This document shows, in pieces, positions 24,184-33,886 of a stretch of 64,000 bases of DNA. How positions within the stretch are numbered: position 1 is the stretch's first letter; every line of letters starts with the position of its first letter. Made by a program: the position numbers and the translations under genes. This DNA comes from Bryopsis sp. KO-2023 (taxonomy: Eukaryota; Chlorophyta; Ulvophyceae; Bryopsidales; Bryopsidaceae), in NCBI GenBank assembly GCA_030272585.1, contig BSYQ01000010.1, positions 4,960,001 through 5,024,000 of the forward strand, in the 5' to 3' direction. Under the pieces are notes generated by a model that was not told the origin of the DNA, did not search any database, and was given only the letters and a program-made list of their open reading frames with translations.

Positions 24184-25823
24184 CTACCCTTCAAACCCAC
24201 CCCCATGGTGCTGCTGATCCTGGTCCTGCTCCTGCTCCTCTACAACATCGATTTCTTCCACCAGTGCATCATTCCATTCTCTAACGCTGAACACTGTGCC
24301 CGAGTTCCCTGAATGACGCCTGAAACCGTCCAACCCCCCTCTTCCGGTTCTCCTGTAAACTTTAGTGTCTGATATGACAATGCCATGGATATATAATGCT
24401 TCCTTTATTCTGTGGAGAATCCACGAGTTTTCCAGGGCCACGTTTTGGAGGAACTGTACCAGGTGGACCATCGACCGGAAGCTGATGGGGAATTGGATTT
24501 TGTAATCTCCGTTGAAGGTGTACCTGGTCCTGAGCTCCATGTCCTCCAACCGCAGCTGAACCCGCTCCTCATCCGATAATTGGATCTGGTCCTGTTGTAC
24601 TGGGCACCTTCTGGGCACGGCTCTACCGCGCTGATCCGTTTGACAGGAGAAGCCATCAAAATCTCTCGGGAACGGGGTTTCTACTGGGTACCTCTGGGGC
24701 TGCCTCTGGGGCTCACTCTGGTCCTGCCTGTGTGCGTGCATCTGGGCCCGCATCTGTTCAAAGTTAGGTTGGGGACCCCTGCCACCACTTCTGAGAGGTT
24801 CGTTTCCGAATCCTGATCCAGGCCTTGATCCTGACCCAAGTCCTGACCCCGATCCAAACCCTGATCCAAACCCCGATCCATATCCTGAATCTGGGTACTC
24901 TCCATCTTCATATTCCGCACAGGATCCACGCCCTGGTTGAGGTCGGAACTCCCCAATCAGCTCCACTTCGCTGTCATCGTCTCCCCAGTGTTCCACAGGC
25001 TCCACCTTGATGAATGAGCCAGGTCCTGATGGGGCCGGTTCATACGATGCTGCTGGTGGTGCCATTCCTGACCCTGATCCAACCGGTGGTGCTGCTGCTG
25101 GCGCTGAGGATCCTGATCCAGATGGCATGGGTGGTGCTGCTGGTGGTGCTGCTGGTGCTGGTGCTGGTGCTGGTGCTGGTGCTGGTGCTGGTGCTGGTGG
25201 TAATGGAATCGAGAAGTCTGCAGCAATCTGATCCGAGATTACTATCATATTCTGGACCTCAACTTCTAGCTGAGCCAGGTTCTGTTCCAGGCAATATCCT
25301 GTGAGCACTCCTGCTCCATACACAACAACTTGTTACCCTAACAGGAAAAAAACAATAAAACAACCGCAGCATCAGATATTCAACTGATTTAACTCACCTG
25401 TTTTAACCGATATCACCCGATGCGTATCCGAAGCCAGGTTCTGGTAACCCTCTCTCACGATTCCGGGTGGGCCTTGCTCCAGGTACACCAGCAAACGGTC
25501 CACGAGTCTGGGCAGGTACGGGTCGTTGTCCATCGCAGCTTGCAGATAACCGGATCCGAGAGTACTGCAAACCTTCAGGAACGGAACCTACACAACCAAG
25601 CAAACAAGAAATCTGTTTCCGGACAGACACCAACAGCAGCACCAACAGAAACCGCGACAACGATACTTACCCGTTCCAATCCGAAAAACCGACGCAGGGA
25701 CCGGACGCAGCCATAGATTCTCTGCCGCGCGTCGGCAGGTTCTTTTCCCACCGCGGGAGGAATCGCGCCACCGAGGCTGTTAAGCTCCCGGGCGTACCGA
25801 ATAGCAGGGAACGCGTCGACCAT
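24184..25823 (-). CDS. hAT1 second gene: unknown protein, three exons, Pro-Ala and Gly-Ser repeats
   Basis: Exons 25823-25671 (51 codons), 25587-25398 and about 25328-24184 join in frame at good GT..AG sites to give about 495 residues. Exon 1 starts MVDAFPAIRYARELN. Exon 2 is a well-folded-looking stretch with YLPRLVDRLLVYLEQGPPG. Exon 3 has a helical part, then a long low-complexity middle (PAPAPAPA from a GTGCTG repeat, GSGFGSGFG), and a conserved-looking C-terminal part (SFRSMVHLVQFLQNVALENS) that ends acidic and Gln-rich. A TATATT lies about 155 bp upstream of the ATG. I recognise no family. It lies wholly between the hAT1 ends and converges on the transposase, so it is a passenger or an accessory transposition gene. 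Confidence 0.75.
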
Positions 25824-26094
25824 TTCAGAAACCGAGAGAAAAAAAACAGGACCTGGGGTAAAGGGACCGAAACCGGGACAAAAACAGGGACCGAAACAGG
25901 GACCGCAATATGCAAACAGAGACAAGTCCAAGCATAACACGAGAAAAGAAGGTGGCCCAAACGCCTCGAGGCTCGACATATATTGGAGGCAGTTTTGCGC
26001 TGGACGTCACATCTGAGTCATCGGTGTGTCAGTGAACACGGGTAGTCGGATCGCAAGTCGGCATCAGACCCACACAACCGATTTTGAATGATGT

Positions 26095-26330
26095 GACCGA
26101 CATTGCGCCTTTCACACCGATCATGATCGGCACACCCCGATCACTGCACCGATCAAAGAAAACACGCCGACTTTGATCGGCCGACTATTCCGATCACAGC
26201 TCCACGCCTTGATCGGATCGGGATCGTGATCGGCCGACGCCGTTCTTTGATCGGATCGGTCGCCGATCCCGATTAATCGGTCCGATCATAACACCGATCA
26301 CCGATGATCGACGCCGATCATGATCGGTTT
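26095..26330. repeat. hAT1 right subterminal array of CCGATC/GATCGG motifs
   Basis: The mirror counterpart of the left array, with the same hexamer in both orientations, for example CGATCATGATCGG. It lies about 130 bp inside the right inverted repeat. Confidence 0.8.
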
Positions 26331-28023
26331 TGAAAAAAAAAAAAAAAACCGACTTTTTTTGTATCACTCCAAAACACACGTTCGTGAAAACCAGAGTCCG
26401 ATCCGACCCCGTTTAGACCTGTTTACAGCAGGCCGATTATTACCTATCATATCCCTAGTATGACAGCTAGTGGTGGTGTTCAAGAGTGACACATCCTTCA
26501 AATTTTAGGTCCATCCAAGCTCAGCATGGTGAATGAGCCTTGATGTGTGCCCCTTAGCTCGATTGCCACAAATGAACCTTCATCCACATTGGAGCCATAA
26601 GGGGTTGGATGGATCTCAAATTTGGACAGCTAGTGGTGGTGTTCAAGAGTGACACATCCTCCAAATTTTAGGTCCATCCAAGCTCGGCATGGTGAATGAG
26701 CCTTGATGTGTGCCCCTTAGCTCGATTGGCACAAATGAACCTTCATCCACATTGGAGCCATAAGAGGTTGGATGGATCTGAAATTTAGACAGCTAGTGGT
26801 GGTGTTCAAGAGTGACACATCCTCCAAATTTAAGGTCCATCCAAGCTCAGCATGGTGAATGAGCCTTGATGTGTGCCCCTTAGCTCGATTGCCACAAACG
26901 AACCTTCATCCACATTGGAGCCATAAGAGGTTGGATGGATCTCAAATTTGGACAGCTAGTGGTGGTGTTCAAGAGTGACACATCCTCCAAATTTTAGGTC
27001 CATCCAAGCTCAGCATGGTGAATGAGCCTTGATGTGTGCCCCTTAGCTCGATTGCCACAAATGAACCTTCATCCACATTGGAGCCATAAGAGGTTGGATG
27101 GATCTCAAATTTGGACAGCTAGTGGTGGTGTTCAAGAGTGACACATCCTCCAAATTTTAGGTCCATCCAAGCTCAGCATGGTGAATGAGCCTTGATGTGT
27201 GCCCCTTAGCTCGATTGCCACAAATGATCCTTCATCCACATTGGAGCCATAAGAGGTTGGATGGATCTCAAATTTGGACAGCTTGTGTTGGTGTTCAAGA
27301 GTGACACATCCTCCAAATTTTAGGTCCATCCAAGCTCAGCATGGTGAATGAGCCTTGATGTGTGCCCCTTAGCTCGATTGCCACAAATGAACCTTCATCC
27401 ACATTGGAGCCATAAGAGGTTGGATGGATCGCAAATTTAGACAGCTAGTGGTGGTGTTCAAGAGTGACACATCCTCCAAATTTTAGGTCCATCCAAGCTC
27501 GGCATGGTGAATGAGCCTTGATGTGTGCCCCTTAGCTCGATTGCCACAAATGAACCTTCATCCACATTGGAGCCATAAGAGGTTGGATGGATCTCAAATT
27601 TGGACAGCTAGTGGTGGTGTTCAAGAGTGACACATCCTCCAAATTTTAGGTCCATCCAAGCTCGGCATGGTGAATGAGCCTTGATGTGTGCCCCTTAGCT
27701 CGATTGGCACAAATGAACCTTCATCCACATTGGAGCCATAAGAGGTTGGATGGATCTCAAATTTGGACAGCTAGTGGTGGTGTTCAAGAGTGACACATCC
27801 TCCAAATTTTAGGTCCATCCAAGCTCAGCATGGTGAATGAGCCTTGATGTGTGCCCCTTAGCTCGATTGCCACAAACGAACCTTCATCCACATTGGAGCC
27901 ATAAGAGGTTGGATGGATCTCAAATTTGGACAGCTAGTGGTGGTGTTCAAGAGTGACACATCCTCCAAATTTTAGGTCCATCCAAGCTCAGCATGGTGAA
28001 TGAGCCTTGATGTGTGCCCCTTA

Positions 28024-28311
28024 TGTCACGGGAAAGGTTACTCCATGGGAAAAAGTTTAAAAAACGTTCGAATACAAAGGAATATATACTCAGGCGTGCT
28101 GTGAACAGGGAGCTATGAAGAACCTGGAGAACCAGAAGTTCCCAGTGAACTTCCCTGTTCTAGAACATTCCAAACCTTCTAAACCTTCTGATAGCTTCCC
28201 TTAGTTTCCATGACCAAACCTTACGTCCCATTACCTAATGAAGCTACCCTGAAGCTACCCTATGTCTTACACGCCTGTTCCAAACGTCTCAAAGGATCTT
28301 ATATCGTAACA
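28024..28311. mobile_element. Solo LTR-like insertion in Sat1
   Basis: A 288-bp segment starting TGTCACGGG and ending ATCGTAACA (TG..CA ends), flanked by a 5-bp duplication CCTTA (28019-28023 and 28312-28316) that is satellite sequence. Removing it restores the 163-bp monomer. It has no coding content. The size, ends and duplication fit a solo LTR of an LTR retrotransposon. It is not one of the LTR families found elsewhere in the window. Confidence 0.8.
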
Positions 28312-28605
28312 CCTTAGCTCGATTGCCACAAGTGAACCTTCATCCACATTGGAGCCATAAGGGGTTGGATGGATCTCAAATTTGGACAGCTAGTGGTGGT
28401 GTTCAAGAGTGACACATCCTCCAAATTTTAGGTCCATCCAAGCTCAGCATGGTGAATGAGCCTTGATGTGTGCCCCTTAGCTCGATTGCCACAAATGAAC
28501 CTTCATCCACATTGGAGCCATAAGAGGTTGGATGGATCTCAAATTTGGACAGCTAGTGGTGGTGTTCAAGAGTGACACATCCTCCAAATTTTAGGTCCAT
28601 CCAAG

Positions 28606-29495
28606 TTCTTATGACCCCCATCTGGTTGAATGATCTGTTTGTGCACATCTAGCTTAAATGACAAATTGGCTCTGATTCTCCATTCTGAGCATGGATGACT
28701 CCCAAATTTGGAGGGTGTGTCACTTTTGGTAACATCCACCTCCTGTCCAAATTTGAGATTCATCCAAGTTCTTATGACCCCAATCTGGTTGAATGATCTG
28801 TTTGTGGACATCTAGCTTACAGAAATCAGCATGTGACAAATTGGCTCTGATTCTCCATTCTGAGCATGGATGACTCCCAAATTTGGAGGATGTGTCACTT
28901 TTGGTAACATCCACCTCCTGTCCAAATTTCACTGCCATCCAATCTCTCATGGCCCCAATCTGGCTGAATGATCTGTTGTGCACATCTAGCTTACAGAAAT
29001 CAGCATGTGACAAATTGGCTGTAATTCTCCATGCTGAGCTTGGATGTCTCCCAAATTTGGAGGATGTGTCACTTTTGGTAACATCCACCTCCTGTCCAAA
29101 TTTGAGATTCATCCAAGTTCTTATGACCCCCATCTGGTTGAATGATCTGTTTGTGCACATCTAGCTTACAGAATGCATCAAATGACAAATTGGCTCTGAT
29201 TCTCTATTCTGAGCATGGATGACTCCCAAATTTGGAGGGTGTGTCACTTTTGGTAACATCCACCTCCTGTTCAAATTTCACTTTCATTCAATCCCTCATG
29301 GCCCCCATCTGGTTGAATGATCTGTTTGTGCACATCTAGCTTACAGAATGCATCAAATGAGAAATTGGCTCTGATTCTCCATTCTGAGCATGGATGACTC
29401 CCAAATTTGGAGGATGTGTCACTTTTGGTAACATCCACCTCCTGTCCAAATTTGAGATCCATCCAATCCCTCATGGCCTCAATCTGGTTGAATGA
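28606..29495. repeat. Sat2: tandem repeat of about 163-175 bp, five to six copies
   Basis: The block TCTGGTTGAATGATCTG (or TCTGGCTGAATG) starts at 28621, 28784, 28959, 29133, 29308 and 29483, giving spacings of 163, 175, 174, 175 and 175 bp. Each unit also has CTCCCAAATTTGGAGG and TGTGTCACTTTTGGTAAC. The complement of the latter, with TGACACATCCTCCAAATTT, is a piece of Sat1, so the two families are related with part of the monomer inverted. Confidence 0.9.
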
Positions 29496-31190
29496 AGTGG
29501 TTTTCCAGGCCTGATCATGCCTAAATGATCATGTAATTGGATGAAATTTTGCACAACAAAAGAAATACATATTATACACTTGCTCACAAAATATTAGATC
29601 AATCGGATCAATTTCAGATCAAAAACGAATGACTTTTCGAGCTGAAGAGGTCCTAGGGGTCTAGGGAGAGTCGTTTCGTTTCTGGACAGTTAACACTGTA
29701 GATTTCTATCATTACGTAATCCAATGACCCTGAAACTTTGCAGGCACAATGTCTTGAGTGACATAACATGGCATGCAAAGTTTTGGATTCATTCAAACTC
29801 ATTTAGATGAGATCGTACAGGATTTTCAGAATATTAATCGGGGAATAATCGGGGGAGCAGCCCAGGAAAAGGGGCATAACTCAGCCCATACTTCATCTTT
29901 TTGAGTGCAGTTTTTTTTTGTGGATTGCTTACACCACTGTGCATCTTTCACCATGTTTGCACTGAAATCCAAAAAGTCCCAGAAGAGATAAGCTTAACAA
30001 TGTGCAACAGAAACAGTGTTTCCCCCACTGATCCAGCTTAAACATTTTTGGATCACCATGAAATTGTCCATGGCACATGTCACACATATCAATAAGAGCC
30101 TCACGAAATTTGGGATCAATCGGATCTAATACAGATCCGGATATAACGTTGTTTCGCTCGGAGTGGGGCGTACGACTGATGAGAGACATTACGTGATCGA
30201 ATGATTTCGAAACTTCGCAGACATGTTGTTGTGAGTAATACCAAATTCCATGGAAAAGTATAGGATCATCTAAAGTCATTCACATTAGATCGTACAGGCG
30301 TGTCTGATTATACTCGGGGAGTCGGACACTGAGGTCCCCATTTTTGGGTCTTACGTAATCGGATGAACTCGAAAGTTTGCAGCAAAGTTGTCTGATGTAA
30401 CAACACATGCTATGCAAAATTTAGAGTCGATCCAAAGTTGTTTAGGTGGAATCAGATGGGATTTCCTGGATGTCAATCGGGGATTCCAACACTAAGATCC
30501 CCCACTTTTTAGCATTATGTAATCTGATGAATTTGCAAGTTTGCAGGAAGGTTGTCTGCACTTTTTCCACATGCCATGCAAAATTTAGGGTTGATCCAAA
30601 GTTTTTCAGGTGGGATCAGATGAGATTCTCTGGATGTTAACCGGGGGACCAGCCCGGGAAAAAGGGCCATAAGTCAGCCCAAACTTGTTGTTTTCAACTG
30701 AAGTTCTTTTGTGTGGATAGATAACAACAATGTTAACCTTTCAGCAAAGTTTCAAAAAAAAACAAAAAGTAGTGTATGAGCTATACCCAGAAATCTACTA
30801 CAGATTTCGGTTTATCTCAACAGATCATGTCTAAATGATCTCAGATTTCGATAAAATTTTGTATGGTAGTAGAAACACAAGTAAAAGACATGCCTTTAAA
30901 ATATTAGATCAATCGGATCACTTTATGATCAAAAACGAATGATCTCTCGAGCTGAAGGGGTCCTAGGGGTCTAGAGAGAGACGTCTGATCTAACGAGAAT
31001 GAATCCCTTCAGTTCTGTGTATTACGTAATCAGATGAACCTCAAACTTTGCAGGCATGTTGTCTGGTGCCATGGACAAACATCTGCAAAATTTGAGGTTG
31101 ATCAAAGTTCATTTAGACATGATCGTACGGGATTTACTGGATGTTGATCTAAGTTTTAAAGGGATGTTCTGTGGTGTGATAACACCCTGA
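29496..31190. repeat. Sat3: strongly diverged tandem/higher-order repeat, about 165-bp units
   Basis: The phrase ATTACGTAATC...GATGA...AAACTTTGCAG recurs, much mutated, at about 29711, 30188, 30350, 30514 and 31021. Three are 162-164 bp apart and the others at about three times that. A second motif pair (AATATTAGATCAATCGGATCA, then GTCCTAGGGGTCTAG) appears at 29588 and 30899, about 1.31 kb apart. This looks like an old higher-order satellite that has lost homogeneity. No coding frame of note. Confidence 0.7.
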
Positions 31191-31325
31191 GCCCATGTCA
31201 TACTCGATGATTCGACGATTCTATTTCGAGTGGGGCGACGATTCTGGCTGGGGGCTGGTCGATGAAGTGCAGGAGGTGCCCGAGCTCCTTCGCTAAACGT
31301 TTGGATAGTCGTTGACGCGCACGTC

Positions 31326-31435
31326 GCACCAAGTCGCGTGGAAAACGGTGAAGAAACGAGGGAGATCCGCCCATTTCTGTAGATCCCACAGAAATGGGCG
31401 GAACTCCCTCGTTTCTTCACCGTTTTCCGCGCGAC
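31326..31435. repeat. Inverted repeat 1 (hairpin, about 46-nt arms, 7-nt loop)
   Basis: Arms 31335-31380 and 31388-31433 pair with about two mismatches around the loop AGATCCC. The central shared block is GAAACGAGGGAG. The loop-side stem is CCGCCCATTTCTGT paired with its complement. Confidence 0.9.
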
Positions 31436-31798
31436 AGGGCTCGTCGAACGCGGAAAACAATTTCCCACCCCCCAGCGCCGAGTTCCACGCGTTTTGATAA
31501 CCTGGCGCGGCGCTGGGAGGGATTAGAAAACTGGGATTTCCATGCCTCGGAGGGAAAACCCATGAGCTTCTTTTTCCCTTTATTGTTTTTGCGTTAATCT
31601 TTTCGCGGAGGTGCGAAAGGCTTCTGAGAAGCGTTCGACAGAGTATGGGGGGTGTTTGTGAACGAGAGAGTCATTTAGAAGAGTTTCACTCCCGAGCCCA
31701 TTTACAAACATTTTCTGTCGGGGAACTTCTTTTCGTGTTCTGGTTTTATGTTTTGTTAGAGTATTGTTTCGGGTGTAGGGTGGGTTTCCGCGCAGAAC
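31436..31798. other. Spacer between the two hairpins, no gene seen
   Basis: Mixed G/T-rich sequence with no supported frame or repeat. It separates two related inverted repeats. Confidence 0.4.
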
Positions 31799-31915
31799 GA
31801 GCCCAGTCGCGGTTGAAACGATCGAGAAACGAGGGAGATACGCGAATCCCTGTGGAATTTACAGGGATTCGCGGAACTCCCTCGTTTCTAGGTCGTTTCT
31901 CGCGCGACTGGGCTC
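31799..31915. repeat. Inverted repeat 2 (hairpin, 55-nt arms, 7-nt loop)
   Basis: Arms 31799-31853 and 31861-31915 pair with about seven mismatches around the loop GGAATTT. It has the same GAAACGAGGGAG core and a loop-side GATxCG step as hairpin 1, but the loop-side stem is CGCGAATCCCTGT with its own complement. Confidence 0.9.
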
Positions 31916-32059
31916 TTTGGGTTCGTCTCCCCCCCCTCTTTTCGTTTTTTGCTTGAGGGGTTGCCTTTGGTATGTTGGCTGTGGGTAGAAGGAGGTGGGG
32001 GGGCTGTGGGCTTGGAGTTGATTAAAAACAGGAAGTTTACACTTCACAGTATGGATTGA

Positions 32060-32093
32060 TGATAGGGGTACAGGACCCCGAGACACAAGCACA

Positions 32094-32126
<33 letters not shown>

Positions 32127-32229
32127 TCACTGGGAAGATTAATTTTTACAGGAGGGCCCCCTGCCCTATAAACCCTGTCGTACTCCCAATTGTACTACAA
32201 CATCACCCTAAACCCGAGTTCTACTATCA
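32060..32229 (-). repeat. G1b 3' LTR (about 170 bp)
   Basis: Starts TGATA and ends TATCA on the + strand and contains a CA run followed by a GA run. A matching LTR lies at 59242-59412. A C run (purine tract on the element strand) follows directly, as expected for the polypurine tract. Confidence 0.8.
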
Positions 32230-32938
32230 ATTTGTCCCCCCCCCCACGAGAGGGTGTCCACACCCGTCACAACCCTGGAAAGAAAGAAAGAAAAGGTCGA
32301 ACTAGAAGAAAAAGAAACCCCAAACAAACCTATAACAAAAACCCCAACGAAACGTCAAACTAAACCCCAAACAAACCTATGAAAAATCCCAAACCAAACC
32401 CAGGAACAACCCTACAGAAAAACCCCGTTCTGTCTTGAGGCTTGGTCTCTGGCTTGGACGGTAGCTTGGTCTCCGGCTTGGTCTGCTGTTCGTTGTCACC
32501 CCAGAAGCCATCTCAGCCGCCGGCTGGTTGTTCAGCTGGTTCGTCAGCTGGTTCATCGACTGGCTCTTCCACCAAGTCGATCGGAGGCTCGTCCTCATCC
32601 AAATCCAAAGGAGGGAAATCCTCATCCAAAGGTGGAGGAAGAGGTCCCAAAGACGAGGGCTCCGAGGATGGACTCCTGCTGGATACGGAAGGACTTTTTC
32701 CTTCGTCCTGTTTTGGGTCTTGTTCTCCTTTTGTTTCTGGTTCGGGTGTTCTCTCTTTTTCCTGCTTCTCATACTCCTCCGCCCACTTTTTCACCAACGG
32801 ACCCAAGCGCTTCAGGGCAAGGCCTTTCGGAAAGCCCATGTCCCTTCTCAAGCACTGATAGCACTCGGTGAGAGTCTGGGTCGTGGGTGGAGCCTGAAGG
32901 AGTGGCTGGAAGTCTGGCTCCCGCATGTCCAAACGTAG

Positions 32939-33452
32939 TGATACCAGCTGCTGACGTCTAGGGACGTCAGACGTCAAAGGCGTCATGCATCTGACGTCTG
33001 TGAAGCGTCAGATGCATCCCCGGTGAATGACAGCATCCTCCCAAGGAGGTACTACTGAACTACAGCGAGGAAACCACCGCAAGAGCACAGAGGCAAGACA
33101 ATGGTTCGATCAATCAGATTGGGACTTGCGAGACTGAGGTCCTGGGTTCGAGTCTGAGTGGGAACGTGCTTCGGTTTGGGCCTGTGTGTGAGTGTGTGAG
33201 TGAGTCAGGAGTAGAACTGGCGGCTGTGAGTCAGGGTAGTGGGAGTGTTACGGGTGGTTAGTCACCCTCGGGAAAGTCGAACTGGGAGTTGAAATGATGG
33301 GACGCTTGATGTAACCTTGCTTTTCAGTGATCTGTTTGTGTGACCCCGAGTCTGTGACCCGTGCGATTTTGTGTGACCGTTCCGCCGCCGCCTCACTCTT
33401 TCCCGAGATAGGAGACGTCGCTCGCGGACGTCAGTCCTCCCGAGCGATAACA
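32939..33452 (+). repeat. G3 5' LTR
   Basis: 514 bp, TGATACCAGC...GCGATAACA. The first 80 bp hold several TGACGTC/GACGTC motifs arranged as two dyads. A tRNA-like block with GGTTCGAGTC lies in the middle. Confidence 0.95.
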
Positions 33453-33456
33453 TTTT

Positions 33457-33468
33457 TGGTTTCGGAGC
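33457..33468 (+). other. G3 primer-binding site
   Basis: TGGTTTCGGAGC, four bases after the 5' LTR. It is complementary to a tRNA 3' end GCTCCGAAACCA. G2 has the same twelve bases. Confidence 0.75.
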
Positions 33469-33886
33469 CCGAAGGAACCGACTGGACTGGAGCTCTCCGC
33501 TGGTTTGACCAGCAGGTTTGTTCGAGGCGCTTAACGCCAGTCGTAAGGTCGTGGGAAAACGGAAAAAAGGCAAACGCAGTGAACGGGAAAAAAGGAAAAC
33601 GTGTGGTAGCAACGTTGGAAAAGAATCACACCCATAAAAAGAGAGAAAAGAGGGTGCCAACGTTCAGTCGTGTGACAGGACGTTTGGGAAAAAGGTTACC
33701 CTGTAACCTGCGTCGCTGTCAGCGAACTGTAGTACTCAGGTTCGAAGGGTTAGAGTCGGACGTGAAGGGGTATAGTAGTATTACGTATAGTAACTCTCAC
33801 GGCAAGGGCACGTGGGTTATCCGTTCACAGTTCGGCAAGAACAGGTCGTGGCGCGAAAGTCAACGGTCTACAGTTGACAGTAACCG

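Larger units (their letters stand above)
20563..26462. mobile_element. hAT1: complete hAT DNA transposon with two genes
   Basis: The ends are a perfect 12-bp inverted repeat, CATACTAGGGAT at 20563-20574 and ATCCCTAGTATG at 26451-26462, flanked by an 8-bp target duplication ACAGCTAG at 20555-20562 and 26463-26470. The duplicated bases are satellite sequence, so it inserted into Sat1. Inside are an intact transposase on + (20961-23600), a second three-exon gene on - (25823-24184), and dense subterminal arrays of CCGATC/GATCGG. The 8-bp duplication and the transposase C-terminus mark it as hAT. Nothing seen says it is dead. Confidence 0.95.
20327..28605. repeat. 163-bp satellite array (Sat1), interrupted by hAT1 and a solo LTR
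   Basis: Monomer starts (GATTGCCACAAATG or GATTGGCACAAATG) at 20327, 20490, then 26561, 26724, 26887, 27050 and 27213 are exactly 163 bp apart, and the pattern continues to about 28018 and again from 28317 to 28605. In total about 13 monomers with only a few substitutions each, so the array is young or well homogenised. The array is opened by the 5.9-kb hAT1 element at 20563-26462 and by a 288-bp insertion at 28024-28311. Confidence 0.95.

Noticed and set aside
25007-25231. Gly/Ala-rich plus-strand frame
   Set aside because: Shadow of the GTGCTG run in the hAT1 second gene on the other strand.
28720-29160. 146-codon minus-strand frame with peptide repeats (KFGQEVDVTKSD)
   Set aside because: It is Sat2 read through; the peptide repeat only reflects the monomer, and its period is not steadily a multiple of three.
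20327-31190. CRISPR-like array
   Set aside because: The repeats are long tandem satellite units without unique spacers.
32205-32220. CCCTAAACCC, telomere-like (also near 59388)
   Set aside because: A single unit inside the G1 LTR, not an array.
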